A stretch of 64,000 bases of DNA from Dipodascopsis uninucleata var. uninucleata (GCA_030568195.1 JAJLTO010000002.1:310001-374000); one strand, 5' to 3'. Counted from the first letter of the stretch, positions 11,652 through 25,400 are shown. Numbers and translations are program-made. The notes: generated by a model not told the origin, from the sequence alone.

Positions 11652-12844
11652 CTATCGTTTCTTTTTTAAGCTCTTCTTCTTAGTATCCAGACTATCACGA
11701 CCAGGAATAAAACTCCCCTTAAGAAGTGCATTACGCGCACAAACATTAATGTGTTTAAATCTTTGCGAAACATACAATTAGTAAAAGAAGTACCGTAAAT
11801 ATTCATATTGTAGTTACCTGTCAGGACCAAGATGAATACCACCGAACCATCGAGTAACAACTACCATTACATTCCAAGAGTCCTAAACTTAGTTAATGAT
11901 GGAAAAACTTAGGACGTAAAAGCACTCGTACACTTACCGTTAACTAATTAAAAGACGCAATATGACTGTGTTAGTTTTCCAATTCCGATCATCAATATTA
12001 AACAATTATCAGGTCCAAGAAACTCACAGTAAGCAAATGCAGGAGCCTAATAATTAACAAATAAAAGCATTGATTAGTTAGTAGGAAATTAAAATTGACC
12101 AAATTTGCAAGCCATATTATTACCTTCCGCCAGCGGCAGACTCGCCATCATCGTCACAATCTAACGGAAGATCAAATACAGTGTCAGCTTCATCCATTGA
12201 ATATAGGCGTATGCATGGAAATATGAGAATTTCGTACCTTGGATAGTTATTCCAGGCTTATCTGTCTTAATGCGCCAAGCAGTTATATTATGCGTAGCTC
12301 TAGATATTTTCTTGTTCATCTTCAAGGAGACAAGCTTCGCCCTGGCATCACTCACCGACGTGACTTCGATTGCTCGTCCCTCAAACTTTGATTTTCGATC
12401 AATAACTACATCCGACACAAACCAATGCAACGAAGGATCGCTCTCGTCATCATGGTCATCGTTTTCAGCACTACTGGCTCCGTCTGACACATAGCCCGCT
12501 TGCTTTCTCTGTTCAACAAGTTTATCGTCAATCTCAAGCACTTCCCTCAGTTCATCCAAGAAATCAAACACACACACTTCGCCGGGGTGGAAACAACCCT
12601 GCAAAATGCCGTTTAATCTATCAACGTCTACTGACTTGTCTATTAGTGCTATATTGTCTGATAAAGTTACTGAGAGGACAATTGGGCGCTGTTCCTGAGG
12701 ATAGCTTGATGGAAATGATATCTGAATGGAGCACTCGGGTAATGCCGGTGGATGAAGCACGAAAATTGAAGAGGACTGCTGTTCCATACATTCTGGATAA
12801 ATGGCATTAATTGAAAAGATTTCTTCTTCTAATTCTTCGCTCAT
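11652..12844 (-). CDS. YIH1: YIH1/IMPACT, Gcn1-binding inhibitor of Gcn2
   Basis: RWD plus IMPACT protein that competes with Gcn2 for Gcn1 and so restrains general amino-acid control. The N-terminal ~110 residues are the RWD domain (EELEEEIFSINAIYPECMEQ). Six exons on the minus strand: 12238-12844, 12124-12160, 12028-12046, 11938-11943, 11818-11882 and 11652-11760. They total 843 nt, 280 residues. The joins rebuild the IMPACT core: CDDDGESAAGGR, then LLHLLT, LT, DSWNVMVVVTRWFGGIHLGPD, RFKHINVCARNALLKGSF. Exon 4 is only 6 nt. Leaving it out keeps the frame but removes two residues at a place where, as I recall them, yeast and human homologues keep the spacing between HLL/HLM and NV. Exon 3 is 19 nt. 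The C-terminus is lysine-rich. Confidence 0.94.
11938..11943 (-). other. YIH1: 6-nt internal microexon of YIH1
   Basis: On the minus strand the exon reads TTAACG, coding Leu-Thr in phase 0. It is preceded by TTTTAATTAG (acceptor, with CTAAC further upstream as a likely branch point) and followed by GTAAGT, a perfect donor. The flanking introns are 84 nt (11944-12027) and 55 nt (11883-11937). Confidence 0.75.
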
Positions 12845-15800
12845 TGAGCTTAACAGACACCATGTACGGCGTTAGATCAATATAGCTCGAATCGATAATG
12901 GCAATTCCAGAGCACTAATATCTGAAATTTCCTATATGCTATGGTGTTCTAATATTCCAAACAAAAATAGTCAGTATCATTTTACCCCAACCCAATATAT
13001 TATTAACAATCACGTGATGTTGTCTGTAGACTGTAGCTTCGTCGAACAAGGTTTATACAACAAAGCATATATCACTACAGAAATACATCAAGAACAAGGA
13101 ATAGTCTTTTTAGATTGCACTCTAACTGACACGATTTCGGAAGCTTAATTACTAGTGTTCGATTTATACACCAATGCAGTGCCTTGGAGAGTCTACTCTC
13201 TTTACTAGTTATTGTATACTAATCTGCGGTAGGCATTATCTATATCGACAATATGCTACAAATAAGAAAATCTAGAGAGTTCTATTCAATTTATTACACT
13301 TTTGGGACTTATGGATTGATGAAGGTGTAAATCCACTGTTGTTTCACGGCGGAAGTCTGTCAAAGGGATATCGAGTTTAAGTATAGAAACCCTCAACAAC
13401 AGGACTATATTTAGACTCTAAATCTCACATATTTCTCGCGCTTTACTCTCCATTTTGACAGTAGCCTGTAAATTATAAACTCTCCCAATATTATCAGGCC
13501 ACTTGGTTAGGTAAGCTGCTTGAGTTGGGACGACAACTGTAGAGCGTCGCAAAGATTTTCTGTAGATCGAAGTATTTTATATGCATTAGATACTGCAGTT
13601 GCAGTAGAATATTAAGCAGCCATTCTTTGTAATACTTATAAATAATGTAGAGTAGGTATGATGTACACTAGGTGATTTTTAATAAGCTGGCTAAAGTGAT
13701 CTCTACAGACTAGATAGGCTCACTAACTCAGAGACAATAAGTGCAGATTGCAACAGACATCAATGACATTCTACACGAAGTGTAGTATAGCGTCGTATAG
13801 CATATCACGCAGGCCCATTTAACAAGCGTATCTTACTACTTCTTCCATCGATCTAGTTTTGTCTCAGCGACCTCGCACCGTAGACAGTTGAAATCTTGGC
13901 TAAATGAATTACTGGGCTACAGGTCGCTTATTCTGGAACTCTCGTGCTTTTGGGCACAGAAGGGTCAAGCCATCTCGGCTTTACGAGTACCTTTTGCTCG
14001 CCGTTAGATTACAGTTGTGCAGGGCAAAATTACAAATGGCTATTCAGCTGGAAAGTAAATACTGCCAAGAATAGCGAGCTTCTAAACTTTGTACTAAGGA
14101 AGCAGTATTTTAACGCACTATACAGACTAAGAGCGGGTCAAACTTTCCAGTTTGTTTTATTAGCTCCATTTTAAGATTTTTTGACAGACGTGTGAATAAT
14201 AATAAGAAGCATGACAGAAGTTTCTATGCAGATTCTTCTTTAGTCTCTTACGTTTTTTGCGATATCTTCCTCGCTAGCGTTGTTAGTAGGTGGCTATACA
14301 GTTAAAGATGTTAATATCATATACTCAATTGAAATCCTGGAGCATTGTGTCTTTGTAGCTTGGTGTTGGTCCTACCATCCTCTCTGGCGAACTTTGGGTT
14401 TGCTACTGGGCTCTTCGCAGAGTAATCTTACTCTTGTGTGCTGATAGTGGTAGTAATAGAAGATGCTGAGTAAAAGGGACTCTAAAGGGACTCTATAAGT
14501 GCCAGTATTGGCCGTTCCTGCTAGGCTGCACACAGTGCGCAATATAATAAGTAGACTAACATGCCGCAATTAGCATCTCCGCAGAATATAATCTCATAAA
14601 ACAGATGTTATTCGGATGTCATAGCTACAGCAGCTACGGCTTCCATGCACACAAATGCGATGGTATTATTAACCTGGCTGCTTGTCGTCAATGGACGCAG
14701 AGAGTAAGTGCCAAGTGGAGCATTCGCTGGACTTGCTGGTCTCCTTCTGAAGTCTCGCATAGTTCAGTAGGGATCTGCACTGCGAAATGCACCAACAAAG
14801 AACGCTGTGAACGTTCAGTGGCCAAAGTTCTACTAGTGCGCTTTCTAAGCACAGAACGAAGCCGTGCATATATATTTTAGTATCTAATATAATACTAATA
14901 TACACGAATCTTGGAACCAGTGCGCAGCGCTTAAAATTCGATTCCAAGTTCTGTTATGGTGGTCATGGTGCGCGGCAGAGCACTGGACATCGGTGAACGG
15001 TGAGGGCTTTGGCATCTGTGCAGCAACGCTGCGTGAGCCACTATTGTTCCATTGCAAGCACAGCTGCAGGCTGCTGAACATGGTATTGACACCACTGGCA
15101 TGCTACATCCACTTCTGTAATGACGCCAGCTGTCTATCCGATTAATCTCAAATCACGCGTCAAAAGATAAACAGAAAGTGCGCGTCATATGCAAGAGCAA
15201 GTAGTGTAGAGCATAATGTCGGACCTGTGAACTACGGCGCCTCAATTAGATGTGCTAGGGTGGAAGGCATTTTAAGCCTGCTTAGCTGAGCTAACGGGCG
15301 TATTCATGTGGATTTCGTGCGCCCACTTTTGTCCTAAGCACGCCTAGTAGTATATTTGGTACGTTACGCCGCTGAAGTCTAGTCATGGTGCTAGTCAGGT
15401 TACAATCGCGGCCCTGCGTTACGTTTTACCCGGCTCGTGTGCATATGTACAATAACTGCCTTAGACGTAGTATAATAGAAATTATGCACTGGCGGCATCG
15501 GCTTTAATTGCATGTTTGGTTTCTGCTGCTACTTCAGAGCGAGCGCAGGCCACCGTGTTGCGCGTGTAAAGCAGGACGCGCCGTGATTCACAGACTTTGA
15601 GTGGACGCTTCTACGGATGAGTCTGACTGACGTATCGGCTACTGGCTTTACATCGACTGCGGCTCTTCATGACTCGCTGTCTTGGACAGCGCACTGCTAG
15701 ACGAGCGCGCTATCAGGCAGTTACGATCAAGCAGCCTTGACCTTGACCCTATTCATAGCGACTATCTCATTGCCTGCAGCAGACTACATACAACACCGCG

Positions 15801-18533
15801 GCAGTGTATAAGAGTAGACGCCAGGTGCTAATATTGCGTACGGTGAGTGTGGGCCAACACAGCAGTCAGTCACCTAGGGACTGCCAAAAAGGAAATTGGA
15901 GAACATAGTTAGTTGCTTGACTGCGGTGTCATGCTAGCACGATTTGTCGTATTCACTTTTAATGCATGATCCTAGTAAGAACAGAGTTTATATAGGAAAC
16001 TCTAAATGACAATACTGCACTGCAGTTTCCTGCGCATACCTTAGACATTCTGTATTAGAATTCGCGGCGTATAAAATTGTTTTGAAATTGCGTTTAAAAT
16101 GCAGGACACTGTTGATAGTACATTTAGTTTCATTTAGCTAGGTTTATGAAACTCAGTTACGGCCAGCTGCGCTAAGTTAGATAAAGGTCTCCCAGGGTCT
16201 CCACTGAAGGTGAAATTTGACTGTTCCAAAACTTAAGGATACAGAGTCTAGCTGCTTCTGTTCTGCGCATTAATCGGCTTGGGCCCAGTCACGAGTAGTT
16301 TCATATACGAGGAGCCATGATACTGGTTTACGGAAGATTCTCGCGAGTATTACTGGTACATCTGCACTAAGCCCTTTTCTGTAGAGCGTACCAGCGGATC
16401 CGTTCGCTAGTACAGAAGCACATTTGCTAGCATCACGTCTACAGCGCCTCTTTTCCTTGACACACGGTGCTAGTAGGAGCGTATAGGATGGATTGCCAAC
16501 TCTGCCAATTATAGTTGCAATATAGACTTCGCTTTCACTGAAAGAAGCAGACTAGAAGTATGATCACATACACTCTCTATGACTAGAAGGTAAATCTTTT
16601 TTGGTATTGACGCAACCTTTTTCCCCCTTCTTTGTGCGGTCTCGTCCCTTGACATTACTCACTTCTAAAAGTTCAATATTATGCCTCAAGATGGCTGATC
16701 CCTTGTGTGCGATCCTCCAAAAAGTAATTTATTTCCGCTGGATGCGATGTCATATGCCAGGCTGTCTGTCTCTTACTTCTCGTAGCGCGCTCGAGTGCCT
16801 GGTACCTCGCCACCAGCTACCAGTGCCTAGTTTCCTTTGCCCGCTGATCCTGACTACTACCAGGTCCGTCGGCGGAAAGAAAGGTCAGGTTTTTGGGTTG
16901 TCTGGTACTATTGACAAGAAATCTGAAGATCTGCAGCAGCCAGAACAGCTGTCCGCTGCATTCTTAGACTTACAATGGGCTGCGGTCAGTGGTAAGGCGC
17001 AAGAAAGTCTCCTGCTTCTGCAGTTACTTGCCTACACTACTAAATATAGCGACACGAGCACGTATCTCGCCGTTTTGCTAGCTATTTAGCAGCTCCAGGT
17101 CATATATAAGGAGGTCAAGTCTTTGATGGTTAACTCGGGGAGAAATAATCCGACAGTGCCGTATACTTGTTACTGTTTCAACAATATAGAAGACATTCAC
17201 GTAATACGTTGTTCGAGGATACTGGTGACTCCATTATATTGCTAATGTTGAAAGGAAGCTGCTGCACCCTAGTTGATAAATCACAGGAACTTAATGTCTT
17301 AAAACGCAAGTAGTACTAAAAAAAGCAATATTTATTTATGGGTTGTAATATTATTATTGATACTTACTATTATATAACATTACCTAATATATATTTTGAT
17401 CTCATTTGACTTTGAGCTTCAATGATGGAGATAAAAACATACTAAATGAACTTAAAATTAAACGTTTATTTGTTTTATAGACTTCGCTACACTAGTAGAG
17501 TTATACGCATTTCTCAGCATTTTAAGTGAAAAAAGGGAAATAGTAATTAGTACGGGAAAAATCTTAATTCTGGGTAGGACTAAGCAACTTAACGAAGGCC
17601 CACACATGAGCGATGTCGGGTCAGATGGCCCCTGCTCACTTGTCTCTTTGGACTCGATTTCTTGCGATTATACTTCAGAATTTATAGTGCAAATGCTTCT
17701 CTGTTTGCTCATTACTTTCTATCCTCTTTTCACACTACCGCGAATACTCATTTCTTTTTTGTTCCCATATGATTACTTTAGAATTTTTATATATAATTTT
17801 TAGTTTTTCTTTGTGGCCCTTATTTATCTGGATTGTTTTTTAAATCTTTCTTATTCTTCTTCCTTCGTATACTCTGTTTCTGTTTCTGTTTCTTTTTCTC
17901 TTGATTGTCGAAATGCAATAGATAGACATATTTACATAGAAAGACAAAATTCTTTTTTGCAGGTATTATTTTCTTCTTTATGGTGTCTCTTGCTATTGAC
18001 GCTGACTGAAATCTAGAATAGCGATATAGACCTTGTTCAGCTGTCGGTTGAGTATTAGAATTTTAGTGCGGTTGTAGCCAATAGACCATAATTGCACACT
18101 TATAGCAACAACTCATACTCGAACATTCACGAAAACATAAAGATTAGATTCTGATAGTATAGAAATCAGGTTAGATCCTAGCACAAGCTATCCGTTCCTT
18201 TAATTCAGTGTATCTGCTGTCTCTGATATAGTGCTTTTCAACATTTTGAAGTTTTCTACTACGATTCGTTCGCATACGTATAAGTCAAAGCAGATACTGT
18301 GTTAGCATTTACAATTCCATTATCTGAAGAAGAGACTAAGTGCTTTAATTTTGTTAAATAATTAGAGCATTTATCTTTACTCTATCGAGGGACGCATTTG
18401 ACGAAGGCAATAATAGATTCTCGCTTGTCTTCTTTTTAGGTGCATAATATTGACAACACTGCCTTTTTCTTACACTACTAATCAATATTTGAAGTCCTCA
18501 AAAGCGGCGCAAAGCTAGAAGACAAGTTTCATA
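12845..18533. other. gene desert upstream of the NRG1-like gene
   Basis: About 5.7 kb without a recognisable gene on either strand. Roughly 14.3-17.1 kb is close to half G+C in the lines I counted, while 17.3-18.5 kb, next to the zinc-finger gene, is AT- and pyrimidine-rich, with TCTGTTTCTGTTTCTGTTTC near 17875-17894. The longest frame is 162 codons at 16601-17089; it has no familiar motif and looks like chance in less AT-rich DNA. I see no terminal repeats, transposase motif or RNA gene. It could be a long regulatory region or a noncoding transcription unit; this is inference. Confidence 0.55.
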
Positions 18534-20246
18534 ATGATCCCACAAGTTATTACTGCCTCTGGCCGTTCAGTGTCGCTGCTTTGCGATGAGGCCCCTCAAC
18601 AGCAGGGCCACTATTCATCAAGTGTGGAGGATATACGTAATGACCAGTATCACAAAACTCCCTACTATTCTGAAAGACCAACGAGTTCACCATATCCACC
18701 GCCACCTGGATATCGCCCTCCAGGATATGGAAACCGTTCCATATCCCAGCAGTCATATTATGCATCTCCTCCGTTGCCTCAGCAGTACCCGTACCAACAG
18801 TCGCAACAGATGATTTCTCACGGTCATCATCAGTCGCAACTGCACCCACAGCTACAGCAGCAGCAGCAGAGTATGTATCCAATATCAAGTTCATATGGAA
18901 ATGAACGCTACAGCCATTCGGTTCCTCAATCATATAGTCAGCAGATGTATTCTGCGTCTCCGCATCAGAATTATCGTTCTTCGCCACCTAATACCTACAC
19001 GCAGCCACCGCAGACACATCATACTCAATCTACTTATACTCCGCATGGAACGGTGCAAAATGGATTGCCAAGTCCTCAGTATTCACCATCCTATCAGCAG
19101 CCTCAGAGAAACATGCCTGCTTCTCTTCCAAAGCAACCACCAAGTTCTATGTACAATAGCCATTTATATTCTGCACCTACACATTCTACAACAAGCTCTC
19201 CTATACATACACAGCAGACATCAATTTCACCGTCGATACCTGCACCGTCCCATATGGGTCCCATTTCAGGTCAAACGCACGGTTCAAATATGCCACTCCG
19301 TCATCCGCCCGGTCCGCCTACGCAGACACATTCACAACCGCCATCTTATTATTATGATGCTTTGCACAGAGTTCACCAGCCACCTCAGCCACAGGCTCAG
19401 AGTTCTGTGGTTAATGCTCCACAGCCAACTTATGGCCAAGCCACCGCACAAGACATCTACCGAGATAGAAGCACTTCGCCAGGAAATATGCAAAAAGGTC
19501 TGGTAGGACCGCATTCAGCTTCACCATCGCATTCGCCGCAGGGAGCTGGTGTGAATACTCTGAATAGTCAGCTGCCTATTGAGGAACGTAGAAGGCGACG
19601 ATATAATTGCCATTGTGGGAAGTCATTTACCACATCTGGCCATTTAGCGCGACACACACGAATTCACACTGGTGAGAAAAACTATCCTTGCCCTGAAGCT
19701 GGATGTGGTGCTAGATTTTCACGGCAGGATAACTGCATGCAACATTATAGAACACATCAAGCACAATCTGGTCGACGAAGCAATGGGAACTCGGGAAATG
19801 GAAGGGCTGCCACTGCAGTTAGTGCCACCTCATCCTCGAATTCTTCTAGCGACACTAGTAGTTTATCTGCTACTAGTAACTTGCGAAAGAGAAGGGCCTC
19901 TAACGCAGGGAGTGGCGATATAAAGGAGAAGAAAACCGCTATTAAAACGGAGATTATTAGTTCGGAGAGAAAGTCGGGGCAGCTGTCTCCAAGGCAATCG
20001 GAACTATCTCAGTCTGTGGAATCCAAATCACGGCCACAGAAAGTAAATGTATCATCCTTATCTGAACCAACTCAATCTGCACAGAAGCAGCACACTGGTT
20101 CTGTTTCAAGTGCTCAGAGGGCTATGATTGTTGCAGCTGTTACAAATCCAATGTCCATTGCTACAGAAAATTCTTTTGGAGGAGACCGAAGCTCTGCAAG
20201 CAGGCTTGACGCTCTCGCTAGCATTGCAATGTCTGCCGTTATTTAG
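18534..20246 (+). CDS. NRG1: NRG1/NRG2-like C2H2 zinc-finger transcription factor
   Basis: Single exon, 570 residues. Residues 1-345 are rich in Pro, Gln, Ser, Tyr and His, with a short poly-Gln run near 109-113. Two adjacent C2H2 fingers lie at about 354-409: [20 protein letters not shown], then [10 protein letters not shown] and [12 protein letters not shown]. The [10 protein letters not shown]...[10 protein letters not shown] pair is the signature of Nrg1/Nrg2, which in yeasts repress glucose-regulated and filamentation genes through Tup1-Ssn6. The first finger reads YNCHCGKSF, one residue between its cysteines instead of two. The tail is Ser-rich with Lys/Arg clusters ([13 protein letters not shown]) that may be nuclear signals. 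It stands alone between two deserts of 5.7 and 7.9 kb. Family certain; orthology to NRG1 probable. Confidence 0.85.
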   Translation: MIPQVITASGRSVSLLCDEAPQQQGHYSSSVEDIRNDQYHKTPYYSERPTSSPYPPPPGYRPPGYGNRSISQQSYYASPPLPQQYPYQQSQQMISHGHHQSQLHPQLQQQQQSMYPISSSYGNERYSHSVPQSYSQQMYSASPHQNYRSSPPNTYTQPPQTHHTQSTYTPHGTVQNGLPSPQYSPSYQQPQRNMPASLPKQPPSSMYNSHLYSAPTHSTTSSPIHTQQTSISPSIPAPSHMGPISGQTHGSNMPLRHPPGPPTQTHSQPPSYYYDALHRVHQPPQPQAQSSVVNAPQPTYGQATAQDIYRDRSTSPGNMQKGLVGPHSASPSHSPQGAGVNTLNSQLPIEERRRRRYNCHCGKSFTTSGHLARHTRIHTGEKNYPCPEAGCGARFSRQDNCMQHYRTHQAQSGRRSNGNSGNGRAATAVSATSSSNSSSDTSSLSATSNLRKRRASNAGSGDIKEKKTAIKTEIISSERKSGQLSPRQSELSQSVESKSRPQKVNVSSLSEPTQSAQKQHTGSVSSAQRAMIVAAVTNPMSIATENSFGGDRSSASRLDALASIAMSAVI

Positions 20247-22406
20247 TTTATGATGACGCTCATAGTAACATATAAATACTACCAATCACTGTATACAAAC
20301 TGGTGTTTATGGATTTCGAGAATATATTAATTGGATTTTACATGTATCAGTGTTCTGTTTGTTTCTACGTCTATATTTCTTCGCCTTCGGTGCATGTTGT
20401 GGTGTTAGTGAGGACAGGCTTTGTTTGCGAATTTATTATACGATCATAATATGCCTCTGTCGGATTATTTAATTTCCTTGGGCCATCTTGCTTTTAATTT
20501 CTTGATTGCGTCAGTTCAGTACCTACTATCTATTTGATACATTTTTGTCTATAATTCTGTAATTAGTTTATATTGTTATCTGTTATTACGTACCGTGTAT
20601 ATGTTATTGATTTTTAATATAATATATATTGTATTATTACCATTATCCGCAAGATCAGTTGGTTGTAGACTTTTTATAGCATGTGGGAAACTCGAATATG
20701 CAATCTATTTAATGAGTTTTTCCACCTATAGCAAGTGGTGATGTAAACAGAGTATCACTTTGAGATTTTTCACGAAAGTATATATCACTTCATGTCCATA
20801 GCTGAACATTCACTTAACGTGCTTTAAATTAATGCTTCAAGCGTACGGCTATATGAGGATAGACACTCTTCGGCGTGGCAGCAATTTACTACTAAGAGAG
20901 GTGATTTACGACGAAAGTCATACATACTCTGTGACAATAACACCCCGATAATATTTAGCATATCTCTAACAAAAGTACAACGACATCATAATCGCGCAAA
21001 AGTCTCAATATTGAAGAGGACACGGTTTTTATTGGCGCTCTGGCTACAAATTTTGCTGACCCTAAGTTTCTTTACCGTTTTGCCTTCTGGTCATAGATCC
21101 GGCTACTACAACGCTGGTCTGATGCACTGCAAGATTCAGAGCTGCATGGTCCACTATATTGGATTGGTTTCGTAGAATGGATAGCTTCACTTTACAGAAT
21201 GTTATATTTTAGACCATCTTCAAACATGTATGATATAGCATATATGATAACGAGCCAAATTTTCAACATCTTATGTAATAAAGGGCAAGTTACCCAATTA
21301 CAGCAGCTAACCAATTTATATCTGCAATCTAGGAATGTTTCTCGTATACACGCACTTGATTTGCGTATGTATGACCATGCATATATTTACAAGTAGTTTT
21401 ACGTATATATTTCTCGTATATTATATATTATGTTATATGAGCATTTCGTTAATCTAGATGCAATAATAATGCTGATGACGACGGATAGCAAACTAGTGAG
21501 TTTTTTTAATTTAAGGTTTTTAAAATAGTTGTGTTAACTAGTGCAAGATTAAACAGAAGTATTTTATACGCGTTTACATAGAGAGACAAACGTTAAACTG
21601 AAGAAGGGTAAACTCTGTTTGACATTTTGTTTCTCGTGAGTACTACATGGAAAACCTTAATCCAGTTTCCTGTTTTACTGGCCTCCTTCTTGCACTCAAA
21701 TCAGCAATATATATGCACAAATTGGAGAACTGAAAACCAAAGACCATTCTGGGGTGTCACGAAAGATAGCGTAGATTAGCATAGAGGCACATACCAGCGA
21801 CCAGTGGCTCGTCTCACGATAATGGATCCGATGGTAGCTGCTGTCGGCTTCACTAGAGACAACGTCTTTACGGTGCCAAGATACACCATATTTGAGAACT
21901 TTCTTGGTTTGGGCTACGTGGCATCGCAGCAGATTGTCAAGTCAGAAGATGTAAAAGGCGACAGAACTTGAAGTTACTACTTAAGTTATGCCCCCCTCGA
22001 ATGGGAATTAACACTGAGGTCATCAAGTAAATCGTAATACTTGACCACACAACTACGTCCAGTCGTCTCAGAGACGACGATAACATAACAACGTGTGATT
22101 ACCAAAAAAAAGAATTTATTACAGTGTAAACCGAAATAAAATCAACATTTGAAATGCAAAGTATTGGACCCGCGAAAGAATTAGGTCTGAGACGAATAGG
22201 CGCTCTCCAAGCGCTAAGAAGCCGAAGAACCAAAATGGTTTTATTGAATCGAAAATAGCAGGACATATACTACAATGGCATTAGCAGTAGTCATTGCATC
22301 CTTTTTGTTTTCTCTCTATTATGATGAAAAACTAATAATAAAATAGCCTCATGTGTGTTGAAGTGCAAAAGTTAACCAGCACCCTGATCACTCTATTGGG
22401 TTACTT

Positions 22407-22432
22407 GCTGCCGCTGCTGCCGCTGCTGCCGG
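22407..22432. repeat. short GCTGCCGCT tandem repeat (9-bp period)
   Basis: Nearly three copies of a 9-bp GC-rich unit in noncoding sequence. It is a simple microsatellite with no feature beside it. Confidence 0.7.
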
Positions 22433-25400
22433 ATATAATATATAGGTTTCGGGATTAGTAGCTAAATAATATTTCAAACGCATTATTCTCTTCGTTACAA
22501 CTAATATTCTGCCGCTTTGCTGCGATAAATCTTGTTCAATCTCCAATTAGCAGCTTACACCGTCGTCCTCCAAGGCGCTGACCATACAGCCACCAGGGCT
22601 CACGCTCTTACCATACTGTCAGCTACAGCAGTCGCCATTGTGTATATATGTCCTCTGAGATCCTGCCGCCTCCTCGTCAAACCTGCTCTCACAAAATCCG
22701 TGTTTCAGTGTTGGGTTGGAATAGCACAAGACGCAAGCTAGTAGTTTCACTGCCGTAGTCAGATTCAGGTCTCAGTCCAGGTCGTATGAGGGAGAGTATG
22801 TCTTGTGAAATCTTTATAAAGCGGGATAGCAGGTCTAATTTTGAGTGAGGGCGGAGCCGATACTGGCGGAAAGACCAAGTGCCTGAGGCATGGGTGGGTC
22901 AAGGAGAGGTCTAGCTAAGGTAGAAAAGTATATGACATTTCGAAAACGGTGCTGATGTGAGATACTTTTTTTGACTCGAATTCTTCTCTCTTTCTACCAG
23001 GACCTCAAGCCCCTCTTACTAGCCTCTTCTACGCCTCAAAAGTTCTCTCTTCTTAGCTGTCTGTCTCTACACTGAACAACTATTCTTGAACCAGAATCCA
23101 GAATGCTAACGCCGGTGCGACAGTTCCCTTTCAGTCTATCAGCGTTGGCATAGCACAAGCATCTGTGTTTCTTGAGATTGAGTGATATGAGCCATAATGG
23201 ATCAAGCTAGTCCGTGGTCCTGATGTTATAGAGGTGGTAAAAAAATATACTAGTGGGACGTGACAAGGGTCCCGCGCAATGGCAAACCCAGTTGGGAGGA
23301 AAAACTCTATACCATAATCTAAAACCCAAGCAGGTATTATTGAGTAAACTATGACTAATAGAGTTCGAAAAAGCGAAAACTATGCTTGCAAGAGGTAGGA
23401 CACTTTTGTTTGAAACTAAAGATGTATTTCACATCTTCTCATACCCAAAAAGGGTTCAATTTAATTGGCGATAAAACGCTATCACAATCATACTCTAAGT
23501 AGCTAATTACATTTTTCTAACTGACGTGAAGACGACTATGGTGCGCATCGGCACCCAAATCAGTCAAATTTAGATTAAAGGACGTGGTTCCCAAAAAAAT
23601 GAATAACCAAGAGAGGAAAGAGAATAGCAAAAAGTTGTTTGATTCTATAAGTGCGGTGCTATAGCCTTGCTGTCAGGTGACCGCCACAACTCTTTTCTCC
23701 CTCCGATTACTTTGCGTTGCTCCAGTTGCATACATCGGTCCTCCATACCTACCGCATATTGAGCCCCCGTTGCTCTTATGGTAACTGCTTTGCTTAGCAC
23801 TTCTTTGTAGTCGCTCTCACGTGCAAGCTCTTCCACACACCGACAAAGATGGCCATAGTAGTGCCCGCCGGCATGCTTGCATGCTACACGGATCTGTCTA
23901 ATTTAGTGCGCAGCCAGCGAGACAGACTAGGTGTGCGATCCGCACAATGGAATACCATGTCACCCCGATATAAGACGTCGGCTTGTAAACTAGAACGCTT
24001 GTCGTTCGCAATGGATCTCAATCGCAGTTATGCTATGGTCTGAGTGATATCATAAGACCAGAACTAGACGTGTCTCATATTTGGCAATTAAGAGTTGTTT
24101 TCGTCCTTACGGCGAAAGAGATCCATTTGTTTATTAAATCTCCTGACGACTGCTGGACGGCTGCGGTATGCTCGGATTAACGTTACCCACTTCCTACGGA
24201 ATATCTAAATAGTTTTGCCCGCTCAATATGGACGGAGCTGTAGCACGCCAGCCCATCAGCCTATCTGACGGGCTGTTGTGTACTAGAAATGGCTGCGGAG
24301 ACTTTCGTCGACCAGAATATGTTATGCATTACGTGGTATCGCTGACTGCGCCTACGTCTAAAAATTCCGAAATGCCGAGGTTCAGATGCCTGCGGTTTTC
24401 GTCTTTGGTGGTGACAGTCACGCCCATAGTGCTGTCAGAGCGTTTTCGCTACATGGCACTCCTGCGCGCTTGAGCCATCATATGTCTTCTGCGTAATTGT
24501 CGTGGGGCTTAGAAATGTCCAGCAGCGGGCTCGGCGAACCGTCGAGCTAGGAGACTATGTGAGAGATTCATTTGCTCGACGGAGCACATCAACAGACAGC
24601 GCGAGCTGCTCCGCTTTAGCCATGGTCCATATGAACTACCGGCTTTTCACTTGATACCGTATTGCATGCATATGCTGCGATTAGGCTGTGCCTTGGTGGT
24701 AGATATCATCTGATAGGTCATTCACTGATCATATGTATGCTGGCAATCGAGTTCTGTTAGTCATACGCAAAGAAATCTGCTTCTTTGTTTATCACAAAGC
24801 TTAAAGTAGCGTAAGATGCCACACTGCAGCCTCGCGAATATCCACGTTTATCGTGACATCCAGTCTACAGATGTACGGGTGCATTACTAAAATAATCTAA
24901 AATCAAATAGCAGCGAAGTAGCGGCCAGAAGTAGCGAGCGAACAAAGAAAGTTACATGACGGCTGTAGCACCGGTCTAGCGCAGAAAGAGCAAAACTCGT
25001 ACCTCATTAGACTGGCCAAGGAAGGCTATGCGTGGGTGTGGCATGGGTCAGAATGATAGGAACCATACCCGGCTTCTGTATTCCCTCGATATTTAACAGA
25101 AAGCATAATTACGCCAGTAGAGCTTACAAAAAAGCTGTACTATCATTGCTACCTGCGCAGAGCCTCACTATTTGTATTAATAAGCTTCTAGTAATATTAT
25201 TAGCGATATTGGTTTTCGCATACATCCCACACTATTTAGCACGGTGCGTACACTCTAAAGCACCTTAAAACACGGCTAACTGGATTTCTCTGGCTGACTC
25301 GCTTTTTTTTTGACGCTAGGGTCAGTGGGCAGGCGTCTATGAGCTCTCGTCAGCTGATGGCACTGTGCACTCTTGATGCTGCTCCTGTATGGCGGCTGGG

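Noticed and set aside
12936-13148. 70-codon frame upstream of YIH1
   Set aside because: No recognisable motif; it lies in the region expected to hold the YIH1 promoter.
16601-17089. 162-codon open frame in the upstream desert
   Set aside because: No family motif, odd composition, no partner exons or recognisable context; a frame of this size is expected by chance in DNA near half G+C.
18895-19506. 203-codon overlapping frame inside the NRG1-like gene
   Set aside because: An out-of-frame shadow of a Pro/Gln/Ser-rich coding sequence with biased codons.
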